A DNA stretch of 64,000 nt from Subtercola boreus (GCF_003399635.1 NZ_NBXB01000037.1:1-64000); one strand, 5' to 3'; shown: positions 1 through 8,396, counted from the stretch's first letter. Program-made: numbers and translations. The notes: generated from the letters alone by a model not told the origin.

Positions 1-1
1 C

Positions 2-70
2 GTCCTCAGCCTCAAAGGCACCAGCTACCGGCTCCGAGGACACAAAACCCTCACCACTACGACAAACTAA
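2..70 (+). mobile_element. C-terminal tail of an insertion-sequence transposase (partial)
   Basis: An open frame enters from the left edge and ends at TAA after 22 residues (VLSLKGTSYRLRGH followed by a Thr-rich end). It reads like the basic C-terminus of a DDE transposase, and it is followed at once by repeat-rich DNA that looks like an IS end. The family cannot be fixed from 22 residues; IS21- or IS481-like elements are the candidates. Most of the gene lies outside the window. Confidence 0.5.
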
Positions 71-135
71 ACACACCACGTGGCACCGTTTTCAATCGGC
101 AACATTGGTACCATTTTCGGTCGGCGTCAACAGAC
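71..135. repeat. Right end of the insertion sequence with two direct repeats
   Basis: Two 20-bp direct repeats lie at 81-100 (TGGCACCGTTTTCAATCGGC) and 106-125 (TGGTACCATTTTCGGTCGGC), 16 of 20 bases identical and 25 bp apart. Repeated terminal motifs just outside a transposase stop codon are typical of IS ends. The other end is outside the window, so the outer boundary and any target duplication cannot be defined. The remaining bases up to 291 hold no gene I can support. Confidence 0.45.
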
Positions 136-291
136 ATCTTCTGGGCGGCGTCTGTTCGCCTGGGGCCCTCCCGCGAAGATGACCGGAAAGTCGGGTCACC
201 CCGATTGGGGCTGGCCCCGATGACCGGCACTTCCAGTCGACACAAAGGGCGTCCTCAACCTACCGGCAGATACGGCGACGCTGCCCGAAGA

Positions 292-753
292 TCAGGAACG
301 GGCTGGGTTGTCGTGACCTGCGCCGGCGGAACGGCTGCTGTCGCGGGTGTTCAACGACAGGCGTTGCCCCAATTCCTCAGCGAGTTGCGCCAGCAGGCCG
401 GCCAGTTTCTGCGGAACGCCAGAGTGCCCGGAGAGGTTGAACTGCTCGGCCATGACGGCGGGGTTTCGGTATGCCGCCTTGGTCGTTCCATGGTCGTCCC
501 AAAGCGCCATCCGCAGCGGCAGATCGATGCCCGCTGCGGGGTCCTCCAGCATGAGGCTCGTTCCCACCTGTGGGTCGCCGAATATCACGACCACCTCGTC
601 CTGCAGGTCCAAACCTACCGATCGCGCGTTCGCCGCGTGGTCGATGATTGCGAAGACAACTATGCCGCGACGGGTCAGCGACCCGATGAGACGCTCGGCG
701 GCCTCTGCGACGGTTCCCGGGACTGTGCGGGTGACGAGATGATCGGTCTGCAT
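292..753 (-). CDS. DUF302 domain protein
   Basis: The 153-residue product has the DUF302 pattern: a central VVVIFGDPQVGTSLM strand-turn, then DPAAGIDLPLRM and a GTTKAAYRNP segment. The family is small and cytosolic and has no established reaction; members are often found beside redox or stress genes. It is the last gene of a minus-strand run (alpha/beta hydrolase, SnoaL-like protein, DUF302), starting 13 bp after the previous stop, so co-transcription is likely. The C-terminal 20 residues look disordered and may vary between homologues. Confidence 0.8.
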   Translation of the reverse strand: MQTDHLVTRTVPGTVAEAAERLIGSLTRRGIVVFAIIDHAANARSVGLDLQDEVVVIFGDPQVGTSLMLEDPAAGIDLPLRMALWDDHGTTKAAYRNPAVMAEQFNLSGHSGVPQKLAGLLAQLAEELGQRLSLNTRDSSRSAGAGHDNPARS

Positions 754-766
754 GTGCCTGAACCGG

Positions 767-1198
767 TCAGGGCGTGGGCAGCGTTACTACGCCGAGCTGA
801 AGGAACATGCCGAGGATGTCCTCGCCAAACCATCCCTCGGTGATCTTGCCGTCGACGACGGTGTAGATCGCGATGCCGAGCCACGTCGCCGTCTTCCCCG
901 TTGCGGGTGAGCCCATGAACGCGCCGACGTTCTTTCCGCTGTTGGTGAAGCGCACCACAACCTTGTCGCCTTGGGCGATGATCTCTTCGACGGCGAGGTG
1001 CATGTTCTCCCAAGCACCTCCCGAATTCGCCGCATTGAACGCTTTGAATTCATCGATGCCGTGCAAGGTTCCCATGCTCCCTCCGTTCCAAGTCATATCA
1101 TCGGCCCACAGATCGCCGAGGAGCTCGGTCTTGCCGCCGTTCACGATCTCGTCGAGGAACCGTCTGACGACGGCGACGTTGGTGTCTTCTGCATTCAT
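767..1198 (-). CDS. SnoaL-like ester cyclase/NTF2-fold protein
   Basis: The 143-residue protein has the layout of SnoaL-like polyketide-cyclase relatives: an N-terminal helix (NVAVVRRFLDEIVNGG), the DMTWNGGSMGTLHGIDEFKAF segment, and a beta-rich C-terminal half (VVVRFTNSGKN, IYTVVDGKITEGWFGED). The fold makes a conical pocket for small hydrophobic ligands; the ligand here is unknown. The gene lies 38 bp after the alpha/beta hydrolase and 13 bp before the DUF302 gene, so the three probably form one operon of small-molecule modifying enzymes. Confidence 0.8.
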   Translation of the reverse strand: MNAEDTNVAVVRRFLDEIVNGGKTELLGDLWADDMTWNGGSMGTLHGIDEFKAFNAANSGGAWENMHLAVEEIIAQGDKVVVRFTNSGKNVGAFMGSPATGKTATWLGIAIYTVVDGKITEGWFGEDILGMFLQLGVVTLPTP

Positions 1199-1236
1199 GG
1201 TGTCTCTCTTTTCTGGTTTGGAGCGTTGTTGTCGGA

Positions 1237-2190
1237 CTAGTTGGCGGTCGTTCTAGCGAACGCAGCGCGGAGGTGATCCCCGATCATGACGATCGACTGG
1301 CGAGCTACGTCCGCAGGCTTCGAGTGGGTGAAACCGTGGTCAACGCCCGCGAACTCGCGGTGGGTGACAGGGACGCCGGCTTGAGCGATCACGATTGCGA
1401 TCTCGTTCATCTCGTGCTTGAGGGTGTCCAGCTCGCCGGTCATGATCAGAGTCGGCGGGAACTCGGCAAAGCGGTCGTAGTACGCGGGGGAAGCCAGGGG
1501 ATCCTGCACGTCGGCGTCGGCGAAGTAGGTGTTTTTGACGAGGTCCATCATCTGCTGAGGCACGACGGGGCGTTCCTTGGGCGACTGCCGACGTTCGTTC
1601 GACCTCGACAGATCAGCCACTCCGTATTCCGAGGACACTGCGAGAGGGATGAAGCTGCCGGCGTCGATGGCCTGTGTGACGACACTGAACGCCATCTTGC
1701 CGCCGGAGCTGGGGCCTCCTACGGTGAGCCTGTCGCCGTCCCATCCCTGCTCGGCCCCATGTTCGTGCACCCACATGAAGATGTCGTAGCTCTCTTCTTC
1801 GGACACGGGGAACATGACCTTCGGCGCGGTGTCGTAATCGGGGACGACGACGTACGCTCCGACTTCCGAAGCGAGATAGCGGGCAACGTTGTCTTCCTGC
1901 AGTGGCCGTCGGACGATGAAAGCGCCGCCGTGGAGGATGAGGTGAACCGGGGGGCGTTCACCGGCTGAGGTGAAGGCCACCGTCGCTTCCGCTGCGGGCG
2001 TATAGACAAACGCCTTCACGATGCCGTGCCGGGTGGGGATCTGGATCGCTGACGGCCGCGCGACAGTCCTGGTCGCGAACTGCACGTCGGGCGACATGGA
2101 TTGAAGGCGAAAGGCCAAGGGGAAAGCGGCCTGCATAATCCGGGCCGAAACCACCGATGGGGCGGCAATTCGAGAGTCTGCACCGAGCAT
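1237..2190 (-). CDS. Alpha/beta hydrolase of the HSL/esterase family
   Basis: The 317-residue protein carries the hormone-sensitive-lipase oxyanion motif HGGAF (in HLILHGGAFIV) and a nucleophile elbow GPSSGG, with the acid in MTGELDTL and the catalytic His in VDHGFTH. It is expected to hydrolyse carboxyl esters in the cytosol; no signal peptide is evident. It heads an operon with the SnoaL-like and DUF302 genes. Two perfect CTAA-N4-TTAG inverted repeats lie 24-87 bp upstream, so TetR control is likely, probably from a regulator elsewhere in this island since none is adjacent. Confidence 0.85.
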   Translation of the reverse strand: MLGADSRIAAPSVVSARIMQAAFPLAFRLQSMSPDVQFATRTVARPSAIQIPTRHGIVKAFVYTPAAEATVAFTSAGERPPVHLILHGGAFIVRRPLQEDNVARYLASEVGAYVVVPDYDTAPKVMFPVSEEESYDIFMWVHEHGAEQGWDGDRLTVGGPSSGGKMAFSVVTQAIDAGSFIPLAVSSEYGVADLSRSNERRQSPKERPVVPQQMMDLVKNTYFADADVQDPLASPAYYDRFAEFPPTLIMTGELDTLKHEMNEIAIVIAQAGVPVTHREFAGVDHGFTHSKPADVARQSIVMIGDHLRAAFARTTAN

Positions 2191-2567
2191 GGGAATTCCG
2201 TTCTTTTCGAAGAAGCTAACTGGTTAGCTAGAAAGTACACCCGCGAGGATCAGCTTGTCAACTAAGCGTTTAGTTGAATTCTCCGCCAGCGGTTTCGACC
2301 CTCGAATCGCCCCGCTGGACTGATGCTTACCGGCTCGGGAAGACGTATGAGAGATCGTGGACGATCACAAGCCGGGTCATCAGTCGGCGGTCCGGTGCTG
2401 GCTCCATCCTCGGTCATGATTTTCTCCTTGTGTACGTGGATGATCCGAGGATTGCTCCTCGAATTTCTATCGGGTTGCCGTTCGTTTTGCGCTCTTACGC
2501 TGTACCGGCGACGGGTGCTCCGCCCCAGACTGGAGCGGGTCGCTGGCCGAGATAGCAACAGCGGGCC
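2191..2567. other. 377-bp intergenic region between the QOR and hydrolase genes
   Basis: The gap holds the two operator-like repeats described separately. It also holds a minus-strand ORF at 2262-2417 (51 residues, starting MTEDGASTGPPTDD), which has a textbook AAGGAG seven bases before its ATG but a low-complexity, Arg/Pro-rich product with no recognisable domain. The good ribosome binding site may be the remnant of a deleted gene start. No other gene is supported here. Confidence 0.4.
2214..2277. promoter_or_regulatory. Two TetR-type operators upstream of the hydrolase operon
   Basis: AGCTAAC-TG-GTTAGCT (2214-2229) is a perfect 7-bp-arm inverted repeat. TCAACTAA-GCGT-TTAGTTGA (2258-2277) is a perfect 8-bp-arm repeat. 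Both contain the core CTAA-N4-TTAG, which recurs at 7774-7785 and 9352-9363 next to TetR-controlled genes. They are placed to repress the minus-strand hydrolase operon. Confidence 0.6.
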
Positions 2568-3542
2568 TTACGGCACGAGCAGCAGTTTTCCGGTCGTCAG
2601 TCGTCCATGGAGGTCGCGATGTGCCTGCGCCGCATCACGCAATGGATATGTCTGCCCGACAGCGACCGCCAGCTGGCCGCGGGCGACCAACTCGAACAGT
2701 TCCGCTGAGTGCCTGAGCAGTTCGCCGCGCGTTCGTACGTGGTCGTCGACTGTGGGATATCCGATCAGGATGCTGTTCGGCAGAGATGCGAGCTGAACAG
2801 GCGGGGCAGTATCGACGGCCGGCCCGTAGTAAGCCATGACTCCGTGCACCTTGAGCGAAGCGATGGAGTCTACGTACGTCGTGGTTCCCGAACCGTCGTA
2901 GACGACGTCTACGCCCCGGCCGCTTGTCAGCTCCATCACGCTGTGGAGGAAGTGGCCGTCGGAGTTGACGATGACGTCGTCCACTCCGGCGCTGAGTGCG
3001 CTGGCGACTTTCCGCTCGTCGGATACGCGCCCGATCACCCGTGCGCCTTGCCTCTTCGCCAACTGTGCGACGAGAAGGCCGACCCCGCCGGCTGCGGCGT
3101 GCAGCAGAACCGTGTCTGCCTCGCGCACACGATAGAAGCCGTTGGTGAAGTGTTGGGCAGTGAGCCCCTGCAGCAGAATCGCGGCGGCGGTCTCGAAGTC
3201 GATATTGTCTGGTAGCGGCACGGCCTGGGCGGCTGACATAGTGACCTTCTCGCCGTAACTCCCCCACGCAAAGCGCCAGGCAATCCTTTGTCCGACGTGC
3301 AGGTAATCGACGCCCTGCCCGAGTTGCAGGACGCGGCCGGCTCCTTCCACGCCGGGGATGACCGGGAACGGCCCTGGCCCGTTCTGCCCGGTTCGCGTGC
3401 CGGTATCCATGAAGTTGACACCGGCTGCCACAACTTCGACGAGGATCTCGCCCTCCCCCGGCGCACGCGTGAGGACCGACTGCAGTTTCAGCGCGTCAGG
3501 GCCGCCCGGTCTGTCGATGACGATGGCGGCGTGACTGTTCAT
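2568..3542 (-). CDS. Quinone oxidoreductase-like MDR family NADPH dehydrogenase
   Basis: The 324-residue protein is a zinc-free medium-chain dehydrogenase of the quinone oxidoreductase (QOR) type. The nucleotide-binding motif AAAGGVG is at residues 149-155 (LLHAAAGGVGLLVAQL), and the N-terminal GroES-like domain ends with GVNFMDTGTRTG and PVIPGVEGAGRV. It lacks the structural zinc cysteines of alcohol dehydrogenases. Expected activity is NADPH-dependent reduction of quinones or enones. Its start overlaps the stop of the DUF998 gene (ATGA-type overlap), so it is translationally coupled as third gene of the SDR operon starting at 5067. Confidence 0.85.
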   Translation of the reverse strand: MNSHAAIVIDRPGGPDALKLQSVLTRAPGEGEILVEVVAAGVNFMDTGTRTGQNGPGPFPVIPGVEGAGRVLQLGQGVDYLHVGQRIAWRFAWGSYGEKVTMSAAQAVPLPDNIDFETAAAILLQGLTAQHFTNGFYRVREADTVLLHAAAGGVGLLVAQLAKRQGARVIGRVSDERKVASALSAGVDDVIVNSDGHFLHSVMELTSGRGVDVVYDGSGTTTYVDSIASLKVHGVMAYYGPAVDTAPPVQLASLPNSILIGYPTVDDHVRTRGELLRHSAELFELVARGQLAVAVGQTYPLRDAAQAHRDLHGRLTTGKLLLVP

Positions 3543-4315
3543 GGTTTTCCTCGTAGTGATGAGCGGTTCTCTGTCGTCACTCGGCCGTGAGGCTGGCCGA
3601 CGGGCAGACTGGCGCGGGTCGAGCGTCTGCCGAGCCTGATGAGCAGACCGACGCCGACGATCATCTCGGCGATCATGATGGTGTCCACCGCCCCACGCTC
3701 GACGAGGCCGCCGATAGGAATGGCCGGAGGTGTGCCGATGATCTGCAAGAGGATGAAGCTGAGTATTCCGATCACGCCGACGGTGGTTACGGCGATCCCG
3801 AACCAGCGCGGTGCTAGGAGCCGTTTCCAGACCAGGCCCACGGTGATCGCGGTGGCGTTTCCGCCGATGATCGCGCTGGCTGCGCCGAGGCTGTGCAGCA
3901 CGATCACTCCGTTCGTGAGGGCCGCCGGCGACTCGTGGAAGAGACCGACCATCGTGATGCCGACGCTGTGCACGAGCGCGAATGCGAGCACGGTAAAGCG
4001 AGCTCTTCCCGGGATGATGCGGAACAGGATCGCAGCGACAATGATGTAGAGCACGCCGTGAACGATGAACGCTTGGTTCATCACGTCGTGAAGTGGTGAG
4101 TCGACCAGCCGCCCCTGGAACCGCGTCCCGACTTCAGACGACCCGAGGTCGCTGATGAATCCGTAGATGTAGCTGTACGTGGGGCTGTGCCACGCCGATG
4201 CCGCGATGGCTTCGGACAGGAAGTACCAGAGGCCGGCGAGGATGAGCAGCACTGCGCCTGCGCGCTGCACTCCGATAGCGAGGACGACCGGGGCTGAGGG
4301 TTTCGTGTTGGTCAT
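3539..4315 (-). CDS. DUF998-like multi-pass membrane protein
   Basis: The 258-residue protein has about six hydrophobic segments, the first at about residues 17-38 (AGAVLLILAGLWYFLSEAIA) and the last near 213-229, with a polar C-terminal tail. Motifs such as YISDLG-like FISDLGSSE and LFHE in the middle agree with the DUF998 family of unknown function. It overlaps both neighbours by four bases, sandwiched between an SDR and a quinone oxidoreductase, so a role linked to a membrane-active or volatile substrate is a reasonable inference only. Confidence 0.7.
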   Translation of the reverse strand: MTNTKPSAPVVLAIGVQRAGAVLLILAGLWYFLSEAIAASAWHSPTYSYIYGFISDLGSSEVGTRFQGRLVDSPLHDVMNQAFIVHGVLYIIVAAILFRIIPGRARFTVLAFALVHSVGITMVGLFHESPAALTNGVIVLHSLGAASAIIGGNATAITVGLVWKRLLAPRWFGIAVTTVGVIGILSFILLQIIGTPPAIPIGGLVERGAVDTIMIAEMIVGVGLLIRLGRRSTRASLPVGQPHGRVTTENRSSLRGKP

Positions 4316-5067
4316 CGTGTCGTCGCCCCGCCATCGACGGGGAGTGTCACCCCGTGGATGTGCGCCGCGTCGGCGCTTGCCAGGAAGAGCACGGCCGAGG
4401 CGACTTCCGCCGCTGTCCCCGGCCGGCCGTCAGGGAACGCTGCCGTGAAGGCGCGTTGCATGGGCCACGCGGCTTCATTGAGTTCGGTGAGAGTCGGGCC
4501 GGGCGCCACAGTGTTGACCCGTACGCCCTGCGACGCCAGTTCCGCCGCCCAAGACTTGGTCAGCGAGTGCAGGCCCGCTTTTGTGGCCCCGTAAAGCGCC
4601 GCGATGGACATTCCGACCGAGCCATTCATCGATCCCATGTTCACCACTACGCCTTCGCCCTTGCCGATCATCGCTGGCACGAGTGCCGCTGTCAGCAGAA
4701 ACGGAACCTTGACATTGATGGCCAGAGCATCGTCAATCTGCTCTTCCGTCGCGTCGAGCATCGATTGGCCGGCCACGAGTGCGGCGGCATTGTTCACGAG
4801 AATGTCGACAGTCCCGCCCGCCGCCTCGAGTGCCTTCGATGCCAGATCGCGAACGGCCGCGCCGCCGCCCGAGAGATCGGCGCGGATGAAGCTGGCAGAC
4901 AGGCCGTCCATCCGCAGGCGCCCGACGAGGTCTTCGCCGTATCCGGCGTTGCGACCTGTGATCAACACGTGCGCCCCGGCTGTGCCGAACGCCTCGGATA
5001 CGGCGCGACCGATGCCTCCCGTGCCTCCGGTGACCAAGACGGTCTTGCCTTCGAAATTCCATGCCAT
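4312..5067 (-). CDS. SDR family NAD(P)-dependent oxidoreductase
   Basis: A classical short-chain dehydrogenase of 251 residues, with cofactor motif TGGTGGIG (13-20), NNA (92-94) and catalytic Ser146, Tyr159 and Lys163. I start it at the ATG at 5067 because GAGGAG lies seven bases upstream; an open frame reaching 5097 adds ten residues without a better signal. It heads a three-gene overlapping operon (SDR, DUF998, quinone oxidoreductase) and is divergent from a TetR gene across a gap with two operators. It resembles the SDR at 28852, which is paired with a related TetR. Confidence 0.88.
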   Translation of the reverse strand: MAWNFEGKTVLVTGGTGGIGRAVSEAFGTAGAHVLITGRNAGYGEDLVGRLRMDGLSASFIRADLSGGGAAVRDLASKALEAAGGTVDILVNNAAALVAGQSMLDATEEQIDDALAINVKVPFLLTAALVPAMIGKGEGVVVNMGSMNGSVGMSIAALYGATKAGLHSLTKSWAAELASQGVRVNTVAPGPTLTELNEAAWPMQRAFTAAFPDGRPGTAAEVASAVLFLASADAAHIHGVTLPVDGGATTR

Positions 5068-5083
5068 GGTGATTCTCCTCAAA

Positions 5084-5135
5084 ATTGGGTTCTTCAACCC
5101 ATTATTACCGTTTGAAATGGATTGTCAAACCCATT
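5084..5135. promoter_or_regulatory. Paired operators between SDR operon and TetR gene
   Basis: Two near-perfect copies of AATGGGTT-N4-AACCCATT occur: 5084-5103 (spacer CTTC) and 5116-5135 (spacer GTCA), each with one arm mismatch. They fill the gap between the divergent SDR (start 5067) and TetR (start 5150), as expected for a TetR that represses both itself and the operon. Confidence 0.7.
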
Positions 5136-5149
5136 CTTGATATGGTCGT

Positions 5150-5743
5150 GTGATGAACCGACCCTTGACCCGTAAAGGCGAAGCAACACGTGGGCGGATC
5201 GTCGAGGCGGCGGCGTCCGTCGTCATCACACAGGGCACCGCCAGCGCCGGCCTCGAGCAGATCCGGGCAGCGTCCGGCACCAGCGGTAGTCAGCTGTTTC
5301 ACTACTTTCCCGGAGGCAAGGCGCAGCTGATGCTCGCGGTCGCAGAGTTCGAGGCCGAGCAGGTGCTTGAAGAACAGCGCCCCGATCTGGACGAGCTGAC
5401 TACGTGGGACGCGTGGAGAAGGTGGTCGGAAGACCTCCTTGCCGCTTACGAGGCCAAGGGGTCGAAGTGTTCGATTGCCGGACTGATGAGCCAGCTGGAT
5501 CCCAACGAGCCTGAGTTCCGGGCGATCGTGATCCGGATGTACGACACATGGGAAGCCGCGTTGGCCCGTGGCATATCCGCGTTGCAAGCGGACGGCAGTG
5601 CGGACACTGCTCTTGATCCGGCGGACGCGGCCGCATCCCTGCTTGCAGGCATCCAGGGCGGCATCGTGATGATGCTGTCAACGGGGTCTACCCGCAATCT
5701 GAAGGCTGCTCTCGATGCCGGGCTGGAGCGACTGAAGCCGTAG
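5150..5743 (+). CDS. TetR/AcrR family regulator (LmrA/YxaF-like C-terminus)
   Basis: The 197-residue product has an N-terminal TetR HTH (TRGRIVEAAASVVITQG to GSQLFHYFPGGKAQLM) and a ligand domain with a Cys in the GSKCSIAGLMSQLD segment, where a related regulator at 29684 has two Cys. The start is GTG at 5150 or the adjacent ATG at 5153. It is divergent from the SDR operon and convergent with the TehA-like gene, only 7 bp apart at the 3' ends. It likely represses the SDR operon in response to an electrophile or drug-like ligand (inference). Confidence 0.88.
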   Translation: MMNRPLTRKGEATRGRIVEAAASVVITQGTASAGLEQIRAASGTSGSQLFHYFPGGKAQLMLAVAEFEAEQVLEEQRPDLDELTTWDAWRRWSEDLLAAYEAKGSKCSIAGLMSQLDPNEPEFRAIVIRMYDTWEAALARGISALQADGSADTALDPADAAASLLAGIQGGIVMMLSTGSTRNLKAALDAGLERLKP

Positions 5744-5750
5744 ATGCTGG

Positions 5751-6794
5751 TCATTCGCCTTGGCCTCGTGAGCCGACGGGAACCGGTGTTGCTGTGATTT
5801 CCGACTCGTCGTCCGCGGCTTGCAGCTGCTCTTCGGCTTGGGCCAGATCGGGAAGGATCGTCGCCGAGGTGAACACGAGCCGCAGTGTGCGCGCGGCGAT
5901 CCCGATGATGAAGAGGGTGATCAGAGTCACGATCACCCATGCCGCGACCTGCCAGCCGGCGGGCCGCTCGAGGGCCAGCCATTCCACGCCGTATGCCGAC
6001 ACCGCGGCGAACGGGAAGGTGAACGACCAGAATCCGAGGGTGAACGGCAAGGCGAGGTAGGAGCGCGCGAGGGCCAGTTGCACCACGACCATCAGTACGG
6101 TCAGCGCGGCGAGACTGTAGTCGACCGCGCCGGTGTGGCCGCCGGTGATGGTGAGCCACGCCGTGCCGCCGACTGCAGGAGGGGCGACGATGATGGCGAG
6201 CGTCGGCATCAGCGGCGCTGGAAGTGACGGGCGCAGCGCCAGACGCGCCAGAAGCAACGCGAACACGACCACCCAGAAGAGTGTGGCGATGGCGAAGGCG
6301 CCGAGGGCTACAGTCGGAAGGCCGATTTTCGCAGCCGCGGTCGCGCCGATGAAGCCGGCCGCGACTGTCGGTAGGAAGTAGCCGCCGTGCACTGCGTCGG
6401 GTTCGAGCCCTCCGCCGATCCATCGGGCGACGATCCATCCCGCGAAGAGCACAGTAGCGGCCAAGCCCACGACGACGACCCAGAACCCGGCGGCCGGCAG
6501 GGAGGAGTGCAGGTGGGCGCCCAACAGCATCATGACGATGGGCACGAGTGCAGCGATCGGTCCCTGGGCGGGATGGCGCAGCTGATCGACGAGCCGGTCA
6601 GTCGTGCGTCGTCCGCGGAGGGCGTGAGCAACGACCAGCCAAATCCACGCTATTGCCGTGACGACCCAGAGGAACTCCGCGATACCGTCTGGAGCTCCGA
6701 GGTCTGTCACGGCGAGCGACCAGACGCCGGCGAGGCCGGCGAGGCCGAATGCGACGGCGAGAGTGTTCAGCGGTATTCGAGTGCCGGGTTTCAT
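5751..6794 (-). CDS. TDT/SLAC1 family anion channel (TehA-like)
   Basis: The 347-residue membrane protein has about ten hydrophobic helices and the internal pseudo-repeat layout of the TehA/SLAC1 family, ending in a charged cytoplasmic tail. The family conducts small anions or dicarboxylates, and some members are tied to tellurite resistance. I use the ATG at 6794, which overlaps the stop of the upstream hydrolase by four bases; longer readings of the frame run antisense to nothing useful and lack a ribosome site. The coupling to a dehalogenase-like hydrolase suggests halide or carboxylate export (inference). Confidence 0.8.
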   Translation of the reverse strand: MKPGTRIPLNTLAVAFGLAGLAGVWSLAVTDLGAPDGIAEFLWVVTAIAWIWLVVAHALRGRRTTDRLVDQLRHPAQGPIAALVPIVMMLLGAHLHSSLPAAGFWVVVVGLAATVLFAGWIVARWIGGGLEPDAVHGGYFLPTVAAGFIGATAAAKIGLPTVALGAFAIATLFWVVVFALLLARLALRPSLPAPLMPTLAIIVAPPAVGGTAWLTITGGHTGAVDYSLAALTVLMVVVQLALARSYLALPFTLGFWSFTFPFAAVSAYGVEWLALERPAGWQVAAWVIVTLITLFIIGIAARTLRLVFTSATILPDLAQAEEQLQAADDESEITATPVPVGSRGQGE

Positions 6795-7702
6795 GGAGTG
6801 TCCTTCAGAGTGCGTTCGAGGAAATCGAGAATGAGGGGCGCGATCTGGGCGAGATCGCTTTCGAGGGCGAAGTGGCCGGCATCCACGAGGTGCAGTTCTG
6901 CGTCCGGGAGGTCCTCCAGGAACGCTCGCGCACCGGCAGGGACGAAGATCGGGTCGTTTTCGCCCCAGACGATCAGAGCGGGGACCTGCGTCGTGCGGAA
7001 GTATTCGTGCACGGCGGGATAGAGCACACGGTTGGTGACGTAGTTTCGAAATAAGGCCAGTGCCACGTCTCGGTTCCCCGGCCGCTGCAGGTTCGCGTAG
7101 TCGTTCTGCCAGGCGTCGGGACTGACGAGTTCGATGTCTCTGGTACCTGTGACGTATTGATCGCGAATGCTGGCCTCGGTCAGCGCTGAACGCAGCGGCG
7201 CCTCGGTCTCGTCGTTGGGCGAGGCGGAATACTTCCACAGGTCGTCCCAGAAAATGGCGCCGAACCCGTCCTCATAGGCGTTGCCGTTCTGGCTGATTAT
7301 CGCGGTGACCGCCTCGGGCCGGGCCAGGGCCAGTCTCCACCCGACCGGAGCTCCGTAGTCCTGGACATACATGGCGAACTCGGTGACGCCGATCTCGTCC
7401 AAGAGCCGAGAGGTCAGATTCGTGATCGAGTCGAAGGTGTAGTCGAAATCTGTCACCGTGGGCGAGTCTGAATTCCCGAAGCCAAGGTAGTCCGGGGCTA
7501 CGACGTGGTACTTCGCCGCGAGCAGGGGGATCAGCGTCCGGTACATGTGCGAACTCGCCGGTGCCCCGTGCAGCAACACAACGCTGGGGGCGGAAATGTC
7601 TCCGGCTTCACGATAGAAAAGTCTGTGGCCGCCTATTTCCGTCCAGCGGTGGTAGACATTGGGGGCGCTTTCTCGAACGAGGCGGGTTTCCGTGACAGAC
7701 AT
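6791..7702 (-). CDS. Alpha/beta hydrolase, haloalkane dehalogenase/epoxide hydrolase type
   Basis: The 303-residue protein has HGAP (45-48) as oxyanion loop and an Asp nucleophile, Asp115, in VQDYGAPVG. Asp250 in GENDPIF and His277 in AGHFALE complete the triad. An Asp rather than Ser nucleophile marks the haloalkane dehalogenase and epoxide hydrolase branch. Classical dehalogenases have Trp right after the nucleophile as a halide ligand; here it is Tyr116, so dehalogenation is uncertain. It is coupled to an anion channel gene and divergent from a TetR gene with operators in between. Confidence 0.85.
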   Translation of the reverse strand: MSVTETRLVRESAPNVYHRWTEIGGHRLFYREAGDISAPSVVLLHGAPASSHMYRTLIPLLAAKYHVVAPDYLGFGNSDSPTVTDFDYTFDSITNLTSRLLDEIGVTEFAMYVQDYGAPVGWRLALARPEAVTAIISQNGNAYEDGFGAIFWDDLWKYSASPNDETEAPLRSALTEASIRDQYVTGTRDIELVSPDAWQNDYANLQRPGNRDVALALFRNYVTNRVLYPAVHEYFRTTQVPALIVWGENDPIFVPAGARAFLEDLPDAELHLVDAGHFALESDLAQIAPLILDFLERTLKDTP

Positions 7703-7727
7703 ACTAAGTTATCCTTCCAAGACTGGA

Positions 7728-7785
7728 CTAACCGGGTGGTTAGAAGACTGCCACCGGTCGATGATTCTGTCAACTAAAAAGTTAG
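7728..7785. promoter_or_regulatory. Operators between hydrolase and TetR gene
   Basis: CTAACC-GGGT-GGTTAG (7728-7743) is a perfect inverted repeat. CTAA-AAAG-TTAG (7774-7785) is a shorter one 15 bp before the TetR ATG. The same two types of site recur at 9306-9363 and 10013-10034, so two paralogous TetR proteins may share sites. Confidence 0.65.
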
Positions 7786-7801
7786 AAAGTAAGGTAGTTC
7801 C

Positions 7802-8386
7802 ATGATCCGTGATGCGAATGCAACACGTCAACGCCTCATTTCCGCTGCCCAAACCGAATTCGCCGCGTTCGGAATAGCCGGTGCCCGAGTGGACCGGATC
7901 GCACTGAATTCCGGATCGAACAAGGCGCAGATCTACCACTACTTCGGCAACAAGGACGCGCTTTACGACGCCGTCTGGCAAAATCTTGTGTCCCAGGTTC
8001 TGTCCGAGACAACGATTGATGTCAGGGACCTCCCCGGATACGCGGCAAGGCTGGCGGATCTTTACGCAGCCCATCCGGAATTCATTCGTCTCATTGCATG
8101 GCAACGTCTCGAGCGCTCCGAAGGGCGTTCATTGCCGCTTTCGGTTTCCAACATCGAGGCCCATATCGCAGCGATCGCCCAGGCGCAGGCCGACGGAATC
8201 GTGACGGATCGATTCGAGGCGGGAACTCTTTATGCGATGATCCTGCACCTGGCGACGTTATGGGGCGACATGAGCCCTGATGTTCGTGTTGTGGTAGGCA
8301 CGCCGGAGGCCTCCGAAAGGGCGTCGACGGTGTCTCGGGCGGTGGCGAGCATTCTGGCGCCACCGTCCGAGCCCGGAGTTGGCTAG
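7802..8386 (+). CDS. TetR/AcrR family regulator
   Basis: The 194-residue protein has a TetR HTH (TRQRLISAAQTEFAAFG, then SNKAQIYHYFGNKDALYDAV) and an all-helical ligand domain. It is nearly the same in its first 60 residues as the TetR at 9379, so the two are recent paralogues. It is divergent from the dehalogenase-like hydrolase and its anion channel, with operators between, and is the expected repressor of that pair. It ends 10 bp before the convergent hydrolase at 8397. Confidence 0.9.
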   Translation: MIRDANATRQRLISAAQTEFAAFGIAGARVDRIALNSGSNKAQIYHYFGNKDALYDAVWQNLVSQVLSETTIDVRDLPGYAARLADLYAAHPEFIRLIAWQRLERSEGRSLPLSVSNIEAHIAAIAQAQADGIVTDRFEAGTLYAMILHLATLWGDMSPDVRVVVGTPEASERASTVSRAVASILAPPSEPGVG

Positions 8387-8396
8387 TCGGCTGCTG

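Noticed and set aside
5751-7238. A 495-codon open frame on the minus strand
   Set aside because: Its first 148 codons run opposite to no signal and lack a ribosome site; they overlap the dehalogenase-like gene. The TehA-like protein clearly starts at 6794.
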